Shown here: piece after piece, positions 6,898-14,057 of the stretch | How positions within the stretch are numbered: position 1 is the stretch's first letter | How the letters are laid out: each line of letters begins with the position of its first letter | Origin: Conexibacter sp. | GTDB lineage: Bacteria > Actinomycetota > Thermoleophilia > Solirubrobacterales > Solirubrobacteraceae | Length of the DNA: 18,116 nucleotides | Direction of reading: 5' to 3' | Assembly (NCBI GenBank): GCA_025964295.1 | Contig: JAOPZD010000167.1 | Location: forward strand, 1-18,116 | The notes under the pieces: model-generated | What the model saw: the letters and a program-made list of their open reading frames with translations, nothing else | Told to the model about the DNA's origin: nothing | Databases searched by the model: none | Translations under genes and position numbers: made by a program

Positions 6898-7269
6898 GTG
6901 AACGTCGTAGATTTGCTCTACCCCGACGTGCAGCGCGACCTCCGCGCTGCCCTTGAGGCCAACGACCTGCAGATCGGGCCGCTGCAGGACGAAACGATCG
7001 CCGCCCTGACAACGATCGGCGGCCATCCGCCGCATCTGCGCACCGCTGCGCTGGCCATCCTGCCACTCGCCGCACGCGAAGAACTCTTGGCCTATCGCCT
7101 CCTGGATGTCGACGACGAGGCGATCACCCGCTGGACACTCTCCGACGTTGGTCGGCGCGCCGCTGAGGTCCTACACCAAAGCATGCCAGCCGAGGACCGA
7201 CGCCTTCAACAACACGACGAGGCACGCGCCCAACTCGCTCAGCTGCGCGGCCGCCTCGTTGACAACTGA
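6898..7269 (+). CDS. Small hypothetical protein
   Basis: A 123-residue protein with a GTG start preceded by a good Shine-Dalgarno sequence (GGGAGG, 6 bp upstream). It is predicted soluble, acidic and mostly helical, with no motif I recognise. It lies 70 bp downstream of the sigma-like gene on the same strand and is likely in the same transcript. An 11-codon open frame (ATG at 6866) ends in a TGA that overlaps this GTG by 3 bp and could serve as a coupling leader. The role is unknown; the position suggests a partner or regulator of the sigma-like protein. Confidence 0.65.
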   Translation: MNVVDLLYPDVQRDLRAALEANDLQIGPLQDETIAALTTIGGHPPHLRTAALAILPLAAREELLAYRLLDVDDEAITRWTLSDVGRRAAEVLHQSMPAEDRRLQQHDEARAQLAQLRGRLVDN

Positions 7270-7633
7270 CTTGTCGCACGCCTGCTGGGACGGTTGCGGC
7301 TAAGAGGCTGTGCTAGGCACAACGCACCAGACCGTCTCGGCCAGTCAGCGCCTTCGCATCGAGCCGTCGTCGTTGACCCGCCCGCGCCCAGACCCATTCC
7401 AACGCACCATTGGATCGTTGCTGCCATCCTTCGCGGGTTATCTCTCGTGGCTCGGTTTGGCCGAAGCCCGGCAGATTCCATTTCGCTCGAAGACCCAAAT
7501 CAAGCATCGGTTCTAGCAACTGGGCTGGTCGACGCCCAAGATGCGGCGCGCCGCGACGTCTCGACAATGGACGAGCTTACGTTGGCGTTCGTCAACGACC
7601 TGAACACTGTGCTGCCACACCGGCCCGTCCCCT
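7270..7633. other. Stretch without a supported gene
   Basis: A 113-codon frame (7294-7635, +) covers much of it and ends just where repeat copy B begins. It has no Shine-Dalgarno sequence, domain or convincing composition, and the opposite strand is open as well. I see no RNA gene or strong hairpin. It may hold decayed remains of a gene that once lay beside the attachment site, such as a lost integrase, but nothing in the translation identifies it. Confidence 0.4.
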
Positions 7634-7741
7634 AGCCAGGGCAAGGGGGTTTCGCTCAGGCGGATTCCCTTTGTTTGCAAGGGTTCCTGGTCTGCGAGTT
7701 GCTGTGAGTTGCGCTCAATTTGGACCGGGAATTGGACCGGG
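7634..7741. repeat. 108-bp direct repeat, copy B (attachment-site-like)
   Basis: Gap-free partner of 1617-1724 (94/108 identical by eye; 7702-7741 identical). It keeps the GCTAGGGGACGGGCC-like remnant of the tRNA-Pro anticodon region at its left edge on the minus strand, but no T-arm or acceptor follows. It marks the right end of the 6-kb island and lies only 40 bp before the nuclease gene. Confidence 0.75.
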
Positions 7742-7781
7742 CGACAGCGCGTCACGCAACCCCTCGAGCCGGCCGGTCTAG

Positions 7782-7817
7782 GCTTCCAGACCGTTCATGG
7801 CTTCCAGACCGTTCATG
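7782..7817 (+). repeat. 18-bp perfect tandem duplication containing a start codon
   Basis: GCTTCCAGACCGTTCATG occurs twice back to back (7782-7799, 7800-7817). Each unit ends in ATG, and because 18 is a multiple of 3 both ATGs are in the nuclease reading frame. The duplication adds six residues (MASRPF) ahead of the likely original Met-Gly start. Confidence 0.9.
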
Positions 7818-9170
7818 GGCTTCGATACCTATCTGCAGGTTGACGATCGCGTCGTTCTGATGTGGCGCAAGCACGCGGGCGCCCTGCCCCGCCTGCTGTT
7901 CAGCTTCGACGACCTTCTCGTTCGGGACGGTGAGCCGGACGACGACGAGGAGCAGTTCATTGACGTCCGTCTCGTCACATCGGCCGCGAACGCTCGAAAG
8001 AATCTCGAGAGCGCCGGCCTCGGCTGGGGAGCTGCGGTGGCGGCATACGCCGAGATCCGATTCGGCGGAGCAGCAGTGGGAATCATGATGGGCCGTCTCC
8101 GTCACGGTAAGACAGGACCGGAACCGAGTGATACCGAGGTACTCAAAGCGCTTAAGGAATTTGAAGAACTCCCGGCTGGCAAAGATCTCGCCAGCCTTCG
8201 AGAGCTGATGGCCCGCCAGTGGACCGACGAGTCGGCAGAGTCGATCACTCTCCTGTCTGACCTTTCGTATGGCGGCGACCTCCAGTCGTCGTTCGACGTG
8301 CTCTACGACATGGTCGGAGACGGTGAGCAGCGCAAGATTGATAATCCTGTCGCAGCCGTCCGGGCGGCAGAATCACTCGGCGCACTAGACCGTACGGCCC
8401 CACTTCTCGTCTGGCCGCTTGTCGTGTGCGTCTTCTTGCACGCTTTGCCGGACGCTGCCACCGTCGAGTTTGTCCTTACCGAGGACGCGCTGGACTCGGG
8501 AGACGTCAACGACAACGACTCGGCACGTGAGTATGCGGCGAAGTACTGGTCTCAGTCTTCTGAGACGCTCGCCGGCGAAGCGCGCGTCTTGGAGAGAGTT
8601 TTCGCTGTCCTTGCCGGCTCAACGGCAGCTGCTGGACGCGAGTTCTGGTTCGCGCGCGCAGCTGACCTCCAGGATCGATTGGAGACACTCCGCGCGACAC
8701 CAGACGTCACCACCCGCGCTCGCGGTGATGCGCTCGAGTCATTGGTGGACGCGCTGTTTCGAACGGAAGAGCCCGAGTTGCAGGTTGTCGAAAAGAACCT
8801 GCGCAGCGAGTTGGAGGAGATCGATCTAGTGGTCGCCAACAACCTCCGCGACCCCTTCTGGAACTCGTTGTCGAGTCCGCTGATCCTTGTCGAATGCAAG
8901 AACTGGTCTGAGAAGCCGGGAGTCCCCGAGCTTCGCGTGTTCGAGTCCAAGATGAAGGACCGGGGCGCTCTGTGTCGCATCGGTCTCTTCGTGTCGCTTT
9001 CGGGCTTCGCGTCAACGTTCCTAACGCGCCTGAAGCGGGTGCAGGAGGAAGGCGGGATCATCTTCGCGATGGACGGCGAAGATCTTGAGACGCTGATCAG
9101 CTCGAAGGGTCGGTTGTCCGACTGGCTACGCGAAGAGGGCTTGCGTAAATCGATCCGGGGACGTAAATGA
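7815..9170 (+). CDS. PD-(D/E)XK nuclease with HEPN/Toprim_N-like N-terminus (Mrr-type, probable defence)
   Basis: A 451-residue protein. The N-terminal ~80 residues (GFDTYLQVDDR..., then a segment with DVR and ARKNLESAGLG) resemble the HEPN/Toprim_N domain found at the front of bacterial defence effectors; this is moderate. The middle (~95-290) is helical and unrecognised. The C-terminal ~130 residues are a restriction-endonuclease fold: an E in GDALESLVDALF (~308), a D in EEIDLVV (~337), and the E-x-K of ILVECKNW (~360-362), the classic PD-(D/E)XK set used by Mrr-like enzymes. It probably cleaves DNA, perhaps modified or foreign DNA. I chose the start at 7815 because family members begin Met-Gly; an in-frame ATG at 7797, created by a tandem duplication, is equally open. 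No Shine-Dalgarno sequence is seen. It has no operon partner. Confidence 0.8.
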   Translation: MGFDTYLQVDDRVVLMWRKHAGALPRLLFSFDDLLVRDGEPDDDEEQFIDVRLVTSAANARKNLESAGLGWGAAVAAYAEIRFGGAAVGIMMGRLRHGKTGPEPSDTEVLKALKEFEELPAGKDLASLRELMARQWTDESAESITLLSDLSYGGDLQSSFDVLYDMVGDGEQRKIDNPVAAVRAAESLGALDRTAPLLVWPLVVCVFLHALPDAATVEFVLTEDALDSGDVNDNDSAREYAAKYWSQSSETLAGEARVLERVFAVLAGSTAAAGREFWFARAADLQDRLETLRATPDVTTRARGDALESLVDALFRTEEPELQVVEKNLRSELEEIDLVVANNLRDPFWNSLSSPLILVECKNWSEKPGVPELRVFESKMKDRGALCRIGLFVSLSGFASTFLTRLKRVQEEGGIIFAMDGEDLETLISSKGRLSDWLREEGLRKSIRGRK

Positions 9171-9607
9171 CCTCGCGCCGGTTGCGTCGAGGCGCACGCT
9201 GGACCGATCCATATAGATCGGAGCGTCCCGCGGGCTAGCGGTCATGGTCAAAGACGGCTGGCGGCCGTCACCGTGTCTCGCCGGGCTTGCATCTGCCCGC
9301 CCAACCGACCGGCGTCCGTCCTAGGAGTCGCAGGCACTAAGGAAGGTTGCTTCGCAACGATCGACCATCGAGGAGAAGGGCGACGAGCGAGCGCACGTAG
9401 CGAGCAGTCCCATACTCGACAACCTCGTCGTGCCGCGCATCAAACGGCGCTGCACCGACGGGCAAGCGACAAGTTCACCAGCGCGTCGACGGGATCCGCT
9501 TCGCCCGCGGGACGGTTGTCGTCCCGGAAGCCGCCCGCGGGCTCGATGACCGCCGAGCATCGGTCCGCGGCGGGGATCAGCGCGAGACCCCCGACCCCGC
9601 ACGCGGC
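9171..9607. other. Gene-poor stretch with small hairpins
   Basis: Just after the nuclease stop are three short inverted repeats: GCGCC/GGCGC (9175-9195), CCGATC-CATATA-GATCGG (9204-9221) and GACGGC/GCCGTC (9253-9269). One of them may terminate the nuclease transcript, although none has a T-tract. The rest is GC-rich, open in several frames, with no domain I recognise. It may be eroded sequence. Confidence 0.35.
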
Positions 9608-10180
9608 TTACGACCGCGCGTGGACACGGCGATTGCCGGACGGCCGTCGGCGGCCACCACCCGGGCTCGGCCACGGCTCACCCCCGGGGTCGGGCCTCCC
9701 GTCGAGCTGCAGCTCGACGTCGGCCCGGCTGACCGTGACGCGGTCGTGCCGTCGCCCGTCCATCGTGATGTCGGCGAGCACGAGCTCGGTCGCCGTCTCG
9801 CGGTCGACCGTCCCGATGATCCGGGCGCCGCTCCTCATGACGAGTGTCGTGACCCACGACTCCTGCCCCGCGCGCGCCCACCTCCCCAGCCCCCAACCCG
9901 CTCCGAGAGGAGCGAGCCACAGCACGGCCAGCAAGACCAGCCACGACCCGACCCGGACCGATGGCGAGCCATTCACGATGTGCCCCGCCGCCGCGGCCGC
10001 GCCCTTGCTCATGACCACGACGCCGCTCCACGCGAGGCTGATGGCCAACGCGAGCGGCAGCCACTCGGCGAGCGGCTGCGACGACGCGCGCTGCCGGCCT
10101 ACGTTCCAGCCGCGAACGGCGAACCAGCCGGGCACAACGAACACGGCCAGGCACACCCACGCGAGTGCGTTACCGAGCAC
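9608..10180 (-). CDS. Membrane protein of unknown function
   Basis: A 190-residue protein with a GTG start. Three hydrophobic helices lie at about 3-22 (with a PGW motif), 40-58 and 82-102. A soluble C-terminal part (~105-160) follows, beginning ESWVTTLVMRSGARIIGTV, with the look of a small SH3- or LSm-like beta domain, and then a Pro/Gly/Arg-rich tail. The layout (TM with PG, further TMs, then a 'W-V-x-x-x-x-x-x-G-x-x-I-x-G' domain) recalls the DUF6338 membrane proteins of actinobacteria, but I am not sure. It is divergent from the HTH gene at 10336, with about 155 bp between the starts. Confidence 0.6.
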   Translation of the reverse strand: MLGNALAWVCLAVFVVPGWFAVRGWNVGRQRASSQPLAEWLPLALAISLAWSGVVVMSKGAAAAAGHIVNGSPSVRVGSWLVLLAVLWLAPLGAGWGLGRWARAGQESWVTTLVMRSGARIIGTVDRETATELVLADITMDGRRHDRVTVSRADVELQLDGRPDPGGEPWPSPGGGRRRPSGNRRVHARS

Positions 10181-10317
10181 GCGCCGCCTGCCTGATGTCG
10201 AGAGCGTCTACCACCCTCTAGACAATCAGTTCGGGGCCGGACGGAAAAACGTTCGACCAAAGGTGTCGATTTGCAGGTATTTTACAACACGCTCTGAAGC
10301 GGGATCGGCCCCGCCTG

Positions 10318-10323
10318 TATAGA
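10318..10323 (+). promoter_or_regulatory. Possible -10 box for the tandem-HTH gene
   Basis: TATAGA preceded by TG (extended -10, TGTATAGA) lies 12 bp before the ATG at 10336, which would give an almost leaderless mRNA. No clear -35 is present at the right distance; a GCGGG/CCCGC inverted repeat lies just upstream at about 10299-10315 and may bind a regulator. Confidence 0.35.
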
Positions 10324-10335
10324 CTCCCTAGGCAA

Positions 10336-11145
10336 ATGGACCCCGACGGCATCTGGGTACTCGGTCGCGGCGATGGCGACTTCCGCCGCGTAAATGGCAT
10401 CTGGGTGCATGCGCGAGGAGCCGGACGCCGGCACGAGCTCCGCGTGCCTGGGGCGCGGGACGTGACGTTCGAGGAGCTGCACGGCCACCGGATCCTCGAC
10501 CCGCGTCTCGAGCCTTCCCTCGACCGCCACCATTGGCGCTTGAAGGGCGCGGCTCTCTTCATGAGGTTCCCCGACGCGAGCGGTTTCCCAGAGCTCGGTT
10601 GGGCGCGCACGCAGGAGCGGCAGCAACACCCAACCCTCGGCTTGCTATGCGGCTTCCCGACCTCGGCTTGGGTCAACCGCCGCGAGACGATCGCCGGGCT
10701 GTGGGCCCCGCAGTTCGTGCGCAACGACTTCCGCGGCTCGCTCGCCGGCGCAGGACTCGACGAACAGGTCGCCGCGCGCGACGCGAAGTCCGCAGCGGCC
10801 TACCGCCGCGCCTTGATGCGTCGTGGGGCGCAGCACTTCGAGCTGTCCCATCGCGCGCTCGCGGAGGCGGCCCGCGTCAGCCGTGGGCGCATCCCCCAGA
10901 TCCTCCGTGAGTCCGGGTTCCACGGCGATGCCGCGGCACGGAGCGCGCTCACGGCCGACGCCGTCCTGGCCCGGCTCGCCGTCGCGGCGGAGAGCCATCG
11001 GAGCGCGGGCGAACAACTTGCCGCCTCGCGCCGTGCGCGCGCAACGGCCGTCCGCGAAGCCCGTCGGCAAAAACTGAGCTTGGCGCAGATCGCGCTTTGC
11101 CTCGGTGTCACACGCGGACGCGTCCAGCAGCTCGCGAAGCCATGA
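10336..11145 (+). CDS. Protein with two helix-turn-helix units
   Basis: A 269-residue protein. The N-terminal ~130 residues are unrecognised and contain an internal near-repeat (GIWVLGRGDG... and GIWVHARGAG). The C-terminal half holds two HTH-like units: ~169-193 (LSHRALAEAARVSRGRIPQIL) and ~246-267 (LSLAQIALCLGVTRGRVQQL), both of the sigma-region-4/resolvase type. They are joined by a long Ala/Arg-rich helical segment with possible coiled-coil character. It is probably a DNA-binding regulator; its target is unknown. It is convergent with the three-gene ATPase/nuclease operon and divergent from the membrane-protein gene at 9608-10180, whose promoter it could control. No Shine-Dalgarno sequence is present; the start is supported by the close -10-like box. 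Confidence 0.65.
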   Translation: MDPDGIWVLGRGDGDFRRVNGIWVHARGAGRRHELRVPGARDVTFEELHGHRILDPRLEPSLDRHHWRLKGAALFMRFPDASGFPELGWARTQERQQHPTLGLLCGFPTSAWVNRRETIAGLWAPQFVRNDFRGSLAGAGLDEQVAARDAKSAAAYRRALMRRGAQHFELSHRALAEAARVSRGRIPQILRESGFHGDAAARSALTADAVLARLAVAAESHRSAGEQLAASRRARATAVREARRQKLSLAQIALCLGVTRGRVQQLAKP

Positions 11146-11583
11146 ACCATACGGGCCGGCCCGGCGCGCTACCGCGTGCTGCTTGGAGGCCACCACCCGC
11201 TAAGCACGGCTGCTTACCCAGGCTTTCCCAGCGGCCTCGTCCTCAACGCCACCGAGCCGGCCGGCGCCGGCCTGGTCTACAGCGCGGGCCGGATCACGTC
11301 GATGGTCTCCTACCCCCGCGCCGCTGGCGGTCGGCCAACCGCCCCACTCCGCGGCCGTCGCCCACGACATCGCCTTGGTCGCGCGCGCTGGCCGGGGTCG
11401 GCGCTCGCCTATCGCCGGTGCGAACAGCTCGGCCGCCGTCTACGTCTTCGGCGGTTCGCCCCCCCCCTGGTCGGCCTGGCCGCCGTGGTAACGACAAGTT
11501 GGTCGGCAGCAGCCTCGGTCCGGAGACCGCCCGGCGCCTGCCCACTCGGCCGTGCCGTCGACGGCCACGCCTACTCTGCGCGC
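11146..11583. other. Convergent intergenic region, possibly decayed coding sequence
   Basis: This lies between two convergent genes. It contains a 14-bp perfect palindrome, GGCCGGCGCCGGCC (11259-11272), and a GGGCCGGCCC at about 11152-11161, but no T-tract terminator. In frame 2 a segment around 11417-11455 reads GANSSAAVYVFGG, reminiscent of a Kelch-repeat blade, with a weaker P-P-H-S-A-A-V-A segment before it, followed by a stop. This may be the worn remains of a Kelch-like protein; the evidence is thin. Confidence 0.3.
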
Positions 11584-13539
11584 TCAGGCTCGACGGGCGA
11601 CCCTCCGCGGACGCGAAGCCTCGATCGCCTCGGTGACGGTCTCTACCTTCCCCTCACCGGGATGAGCGACAGCCTCGAGCAGCGGCTTCTCGTAGCTCAG
11701 CTTGACGACTCTGAAGTTCTTGCGGAACTCGGTTGGAAGGTCGTTGTCGGCGATGATGATCTGAACGTTCTCGCCGTACTCCGCGCGAAGCACGTCGATG
11801 CGGCTGTAGACACGCCGGCCCGAGTCGCGGTCTGCTTTGTTCGACCCAAAGTTCTTCTGCGGCGAATCGATGATGAGGAACCCGGGGAGCAGTACCGCCG
11901 CCGGCTGCTGCAGCGCCGTCGTTAGGTTCGCGAGGTAGTAGGCGTCGTTGATCATCGTCTTGACACCAGCGGAGTTCCCTTCGAGCGGGCCACCGTTGAC
12001 GGCCGGCAGGTAGGTCCGATCGTCGATCCGCGAGTTCTCGTACCACGGTGGGTCGATGCGTTCGAGGATGTCGGTGAAGTTCGCTGACAGGTCGCCCACC
12101 CGGTGACGTGCCTCTTCGCGGCCTCGGATGGCTTCCGCGAGTAGCGCCTCTTTACGATCCTGCTCAGCCGCGATTCGGGCTGTCTCGGTGCGAAGCGCTT
12201 CGAGGTGTTCGTATCGACTAATGCGGCCGCGCACTGCGTCGCGGCGCTCGTGCAGCCGCGCTGCCTCCGCGCTGAGAGCAGACAGCTCTTCGACGAATGG
12301 CGTCACGGCAGTTGCTGCGCGCTCGTCCATCAAGTTCCGGATATGCGCTGCAGCACGGTCCAGCTCAACGATGCCAAGGTCGAGATCATCGGCAGCCTGC
12401 GTTGCCTGAAAGATCAAGTCGTCTGTCTCGATGATCTGCTGTTCCAGGCGACTGCGTTCGGCCTCGATCGCCTGGGTTGTGACGAGCTCGGGCTCTTTTT
12501 GACCACATACGACGCAACGTTCGTGGCCGTGATCAAGCGACAGCAATTGCAAGCATCGCGGGCATTGCTCATAGCTCAATGTGCTGAACACGTCGGTCGC
12601 GGCCGCCGCCTGCAAAGAGCGAGCATGATCCGCGACGACGCCAGCGCGCGCGAGTCGCAGGCGATCTGTCTGGACGAACCGCTCGGCGCGCTGAGCTCGT
12701 GCTCGTTCAAGGCGATGCTCATGCAGCGCGAGATCCTCGCGGAGTCCCGAGATGGCCTCCGAGGCAGCTCGCGCTTGTCTACGAAGTTGGGCAAGTTGCT
12801 GCTCCGCGGCGGCCACTCGACCATCGACCTGGCGAGCTTCTGCTTCAGCCTGCGCCAGCGACCCTCCCGGGTCGGTGGCATCGAGAAATGCCTCGACGAC
12901 CGTCGTGTTGGCTCGCTGCTTCGCAGCCGCTTCCTCCAAGAGATGGATCTCGGCTTCGAGTTCGGCAATCTCGGGTCCGGTCAGGCCGTAGAGGACCTCG
13001 AACGCACGCATCCGGTTGTTGTTGAGGACCTTGTCGGAGTGCAGGACGGTGGAGCGATCGATCTCCGACTGGTCGAGATACATGTACCGATAGATGTCGC
13101 CGAAACCGACCCGCGCGTATCGCTTCGCCGACGCACTTCGCCGGGATCGCGTTCGGCTCAGTCGCACGCGAGGGATCCCTGCATTGTCGAGGAGCCAGTC
13201 GGAGATCGTCTGGCGATCGGCCCGAGCGCGGATAGGTAGCTTGCGCACGCGCTCGTCACCGAGAGCGATCGTCACGAACTGACTGTCGGGCCCAATCGTC
13301 CGTGAAAGCTCGAACGTGCCGCTCTCGAGCTCGACCATCGCGGCGACCCGGATGGTCGTGTTGCGGACGGCCTGGCTCAGGACGCCGTTGCCGCCGAGGC
13401 TGTACTTGATCAGCTCGAGCAACGACGTCTTCCCGACTCCCACCGGTCCTACGAAGACTGTGACGCCGGTACTGAAGGCCCAAGCCTGATCACCGTCCTC
13501 GCGGATCACGCGAAGCCGACGGAGCCGGAACGTACTCAT
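11584..13539 (-). CDS. lmuB: SMC/Rad50-like ATPase of a Lamassu-family (ABC-3C) defence operon
   Basis: A 651-residue protein, the ATPase of a three-gene anti-phage system. The N-terminal ABC head half has Walker A GPVGVGKTS (31-39). Long charged helices with coiled-coil character run from ~190 to 320 and from ~355 to 480. Between them is a zinc-hook-like knuckle: CPRC (326-329) and CVVC (342-345). The C-terminal head half contains GNSAGVKTM (~521) and a Walker-B strand FLIIDSPQ (554-561), in which the residue after the Asp is Ser rather than the usual catalytic Glu. Lamassu LmuB proteins are thought to sense foreign DNA structures and license the nuclease; that is family knowledge. Its ATG overlaps the stop of the middle-component gene by 4 bp. 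The hook and the operon order distinguish it from RecF/RecN. Confidence 0.85.
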   Translation of the reverse strand: MSTFRLRRLRVIREDGDQAWAFSTGVTVFVGPVGVGKTSLLELIKYSLGGNGVLSQAVRNTTIRVAAMVELESGTFELSRTIGPDSQFVTIALGDERVRKLPIRARADRQTISDWLLDNAGIPRVRLSRTRSRRSASAKRYARVGFGDIYRYMYLDQSEIDRSTVLHSDKVLNNNRMRAFEVLYGLTGPEIAELEAEIHLLEEAAAKQRANTTVVEAFLDATDPGGSLAQAEAEARQVDGRVAAAEQQLAQLRRQARAASEAISGLREDLALHEHRLERARAQRAERFVQTDRLRLARAGVVADHARSLQAAAATDVFSTLSYEQCPRCLQLLSLDHGHERCVVCGQKEPELVTTQAIEAERSRLEQQIIETDDLIFQATQAADDLDLGIVELDRAAAHIRNLMDERAATAVTPFVEELSALSAEAARLHERRDAVRGRISRYEHLEALRTETARIAAEQDRKEALLAEAIRGREEARHRVGDLSANFTDILERIDPPWYENSRIDDRTYLPAVNGGPLEGNSAGVKTMINDAYYLANLTTALQQPAAVLLPGFLIIDSPQKNFGSNKADRDSGRRVYSRIDVLRAEYGENVQIIIADNDLPTEFRKNFRVVKLSYEKPLLEAVAHPGEGKVETVTEAIEASRPRRVARRA

Positions 13540-14057
13540 GCCGCGACGAGCCGTTCGATCGTCGGGCCAAGATCTTGGTCACCGAGGAGCCGTGCCGCTG
13601 CCGTGGCGTGCAGCGCGACCCGCTCCCAGCCTCGCGCACGCAGCTTCTTCGCCAGCGATCGAGCCAGGCTCGTCACCTCGAAGCGAACGAGATCGTCAGA
13701 AGGCCGGACGAGGCCGAGAGCGAGGAGCCGGCCGATGACTAGGCGGTACCGCTCGTCCCACGGTCCGTAGCGAAGATGAAGTGCCGCGTGCTCAGCGATG
13801 AGTTGTTCGCTGTGAGTTGGCAGCAGCGAAGGTTCAAGCGGCCTTCCGCTCTCGACCGCGAGCCGCGCTAAGAGCGGCGGGTGACGAAGGAGGAAGTCAA
13901 CGCGCGAGATGTCAGCAACCGAGAGCCCGTCGGACCACCGTCCGCTGAACGCAACGAGGAGCAGCAACACGCGTGCCGCAGGAACCACGAGTGCATCCTG
14001 TGGGGTGTCCTCGAGGAGCGTCACAGCTCCTGCCTCGCCGACCACCAGACGCGACAC
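13536..14057 (-). CDS. lmuC: Middle component of a Lamassu/ABC-3C system
   Basis: A 173-residue protein matching the size and style of ABC-three-component middle components. It has a segment DISRVDFLLRHPPLLARL (~49-66), then RYGPWDERYRLVIGRL (~96-111), the latter close to the 'YGPWDxRYxxxIGxLxxxGL' pattern I associate with this family. After it comes a short winged-helix-like end. It overlaps the 3' end of the nuclease gene by 37 bp and the ATPase gene by 4 bp (ATGA), so the three are one operon. The component presumably bridges nuclease and ATPase. By itself it would be hard to name; the assignment rests on motif plus context. Confidence 0.75.
   Translation of the reverse strand: MSRLVVGEAGAVTLLEDTPQDALVVPAARVLLLLVAFSGRWSDGLSVADISRVDFLLRHPPLLARLAVESGRPLEPSLLPTHSEQLIAEHAALHLRYGPWDERYRLVIGRLLALGLVRPSDDLVRFEVTSLARSLAKKLRARGWERVALHATAAARLLGDQDLGPTIERLVAA

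Noticed and set aside
7294..7635. 113-codon plus-strand frame ending at repeat copy B
   Set aside because: No Shine-Dalgarno sequence, no domain, and the minus strand is equally open; too weak to call a gene.
9273..10322. 349-codon plus-strand frame
   Set aside because: Runs antisense to the three-TM membrane protein, which has a coherent hydrophobic pattern; this one is Ser/Pro/Arg-rich without motifs.
11400..11480. Kelch-like VYVFGG segment
   Set aside because: A single blade-like match in a GC-rich frame without a start is not enough to call a Kelch protein; mentioned only under the intergenic region.
12205..13239. 344-codon plus-strand frame
   Set aside because: Antisense to the ATPase gene, whose Walker and CxxC motifs fix the coding strand.
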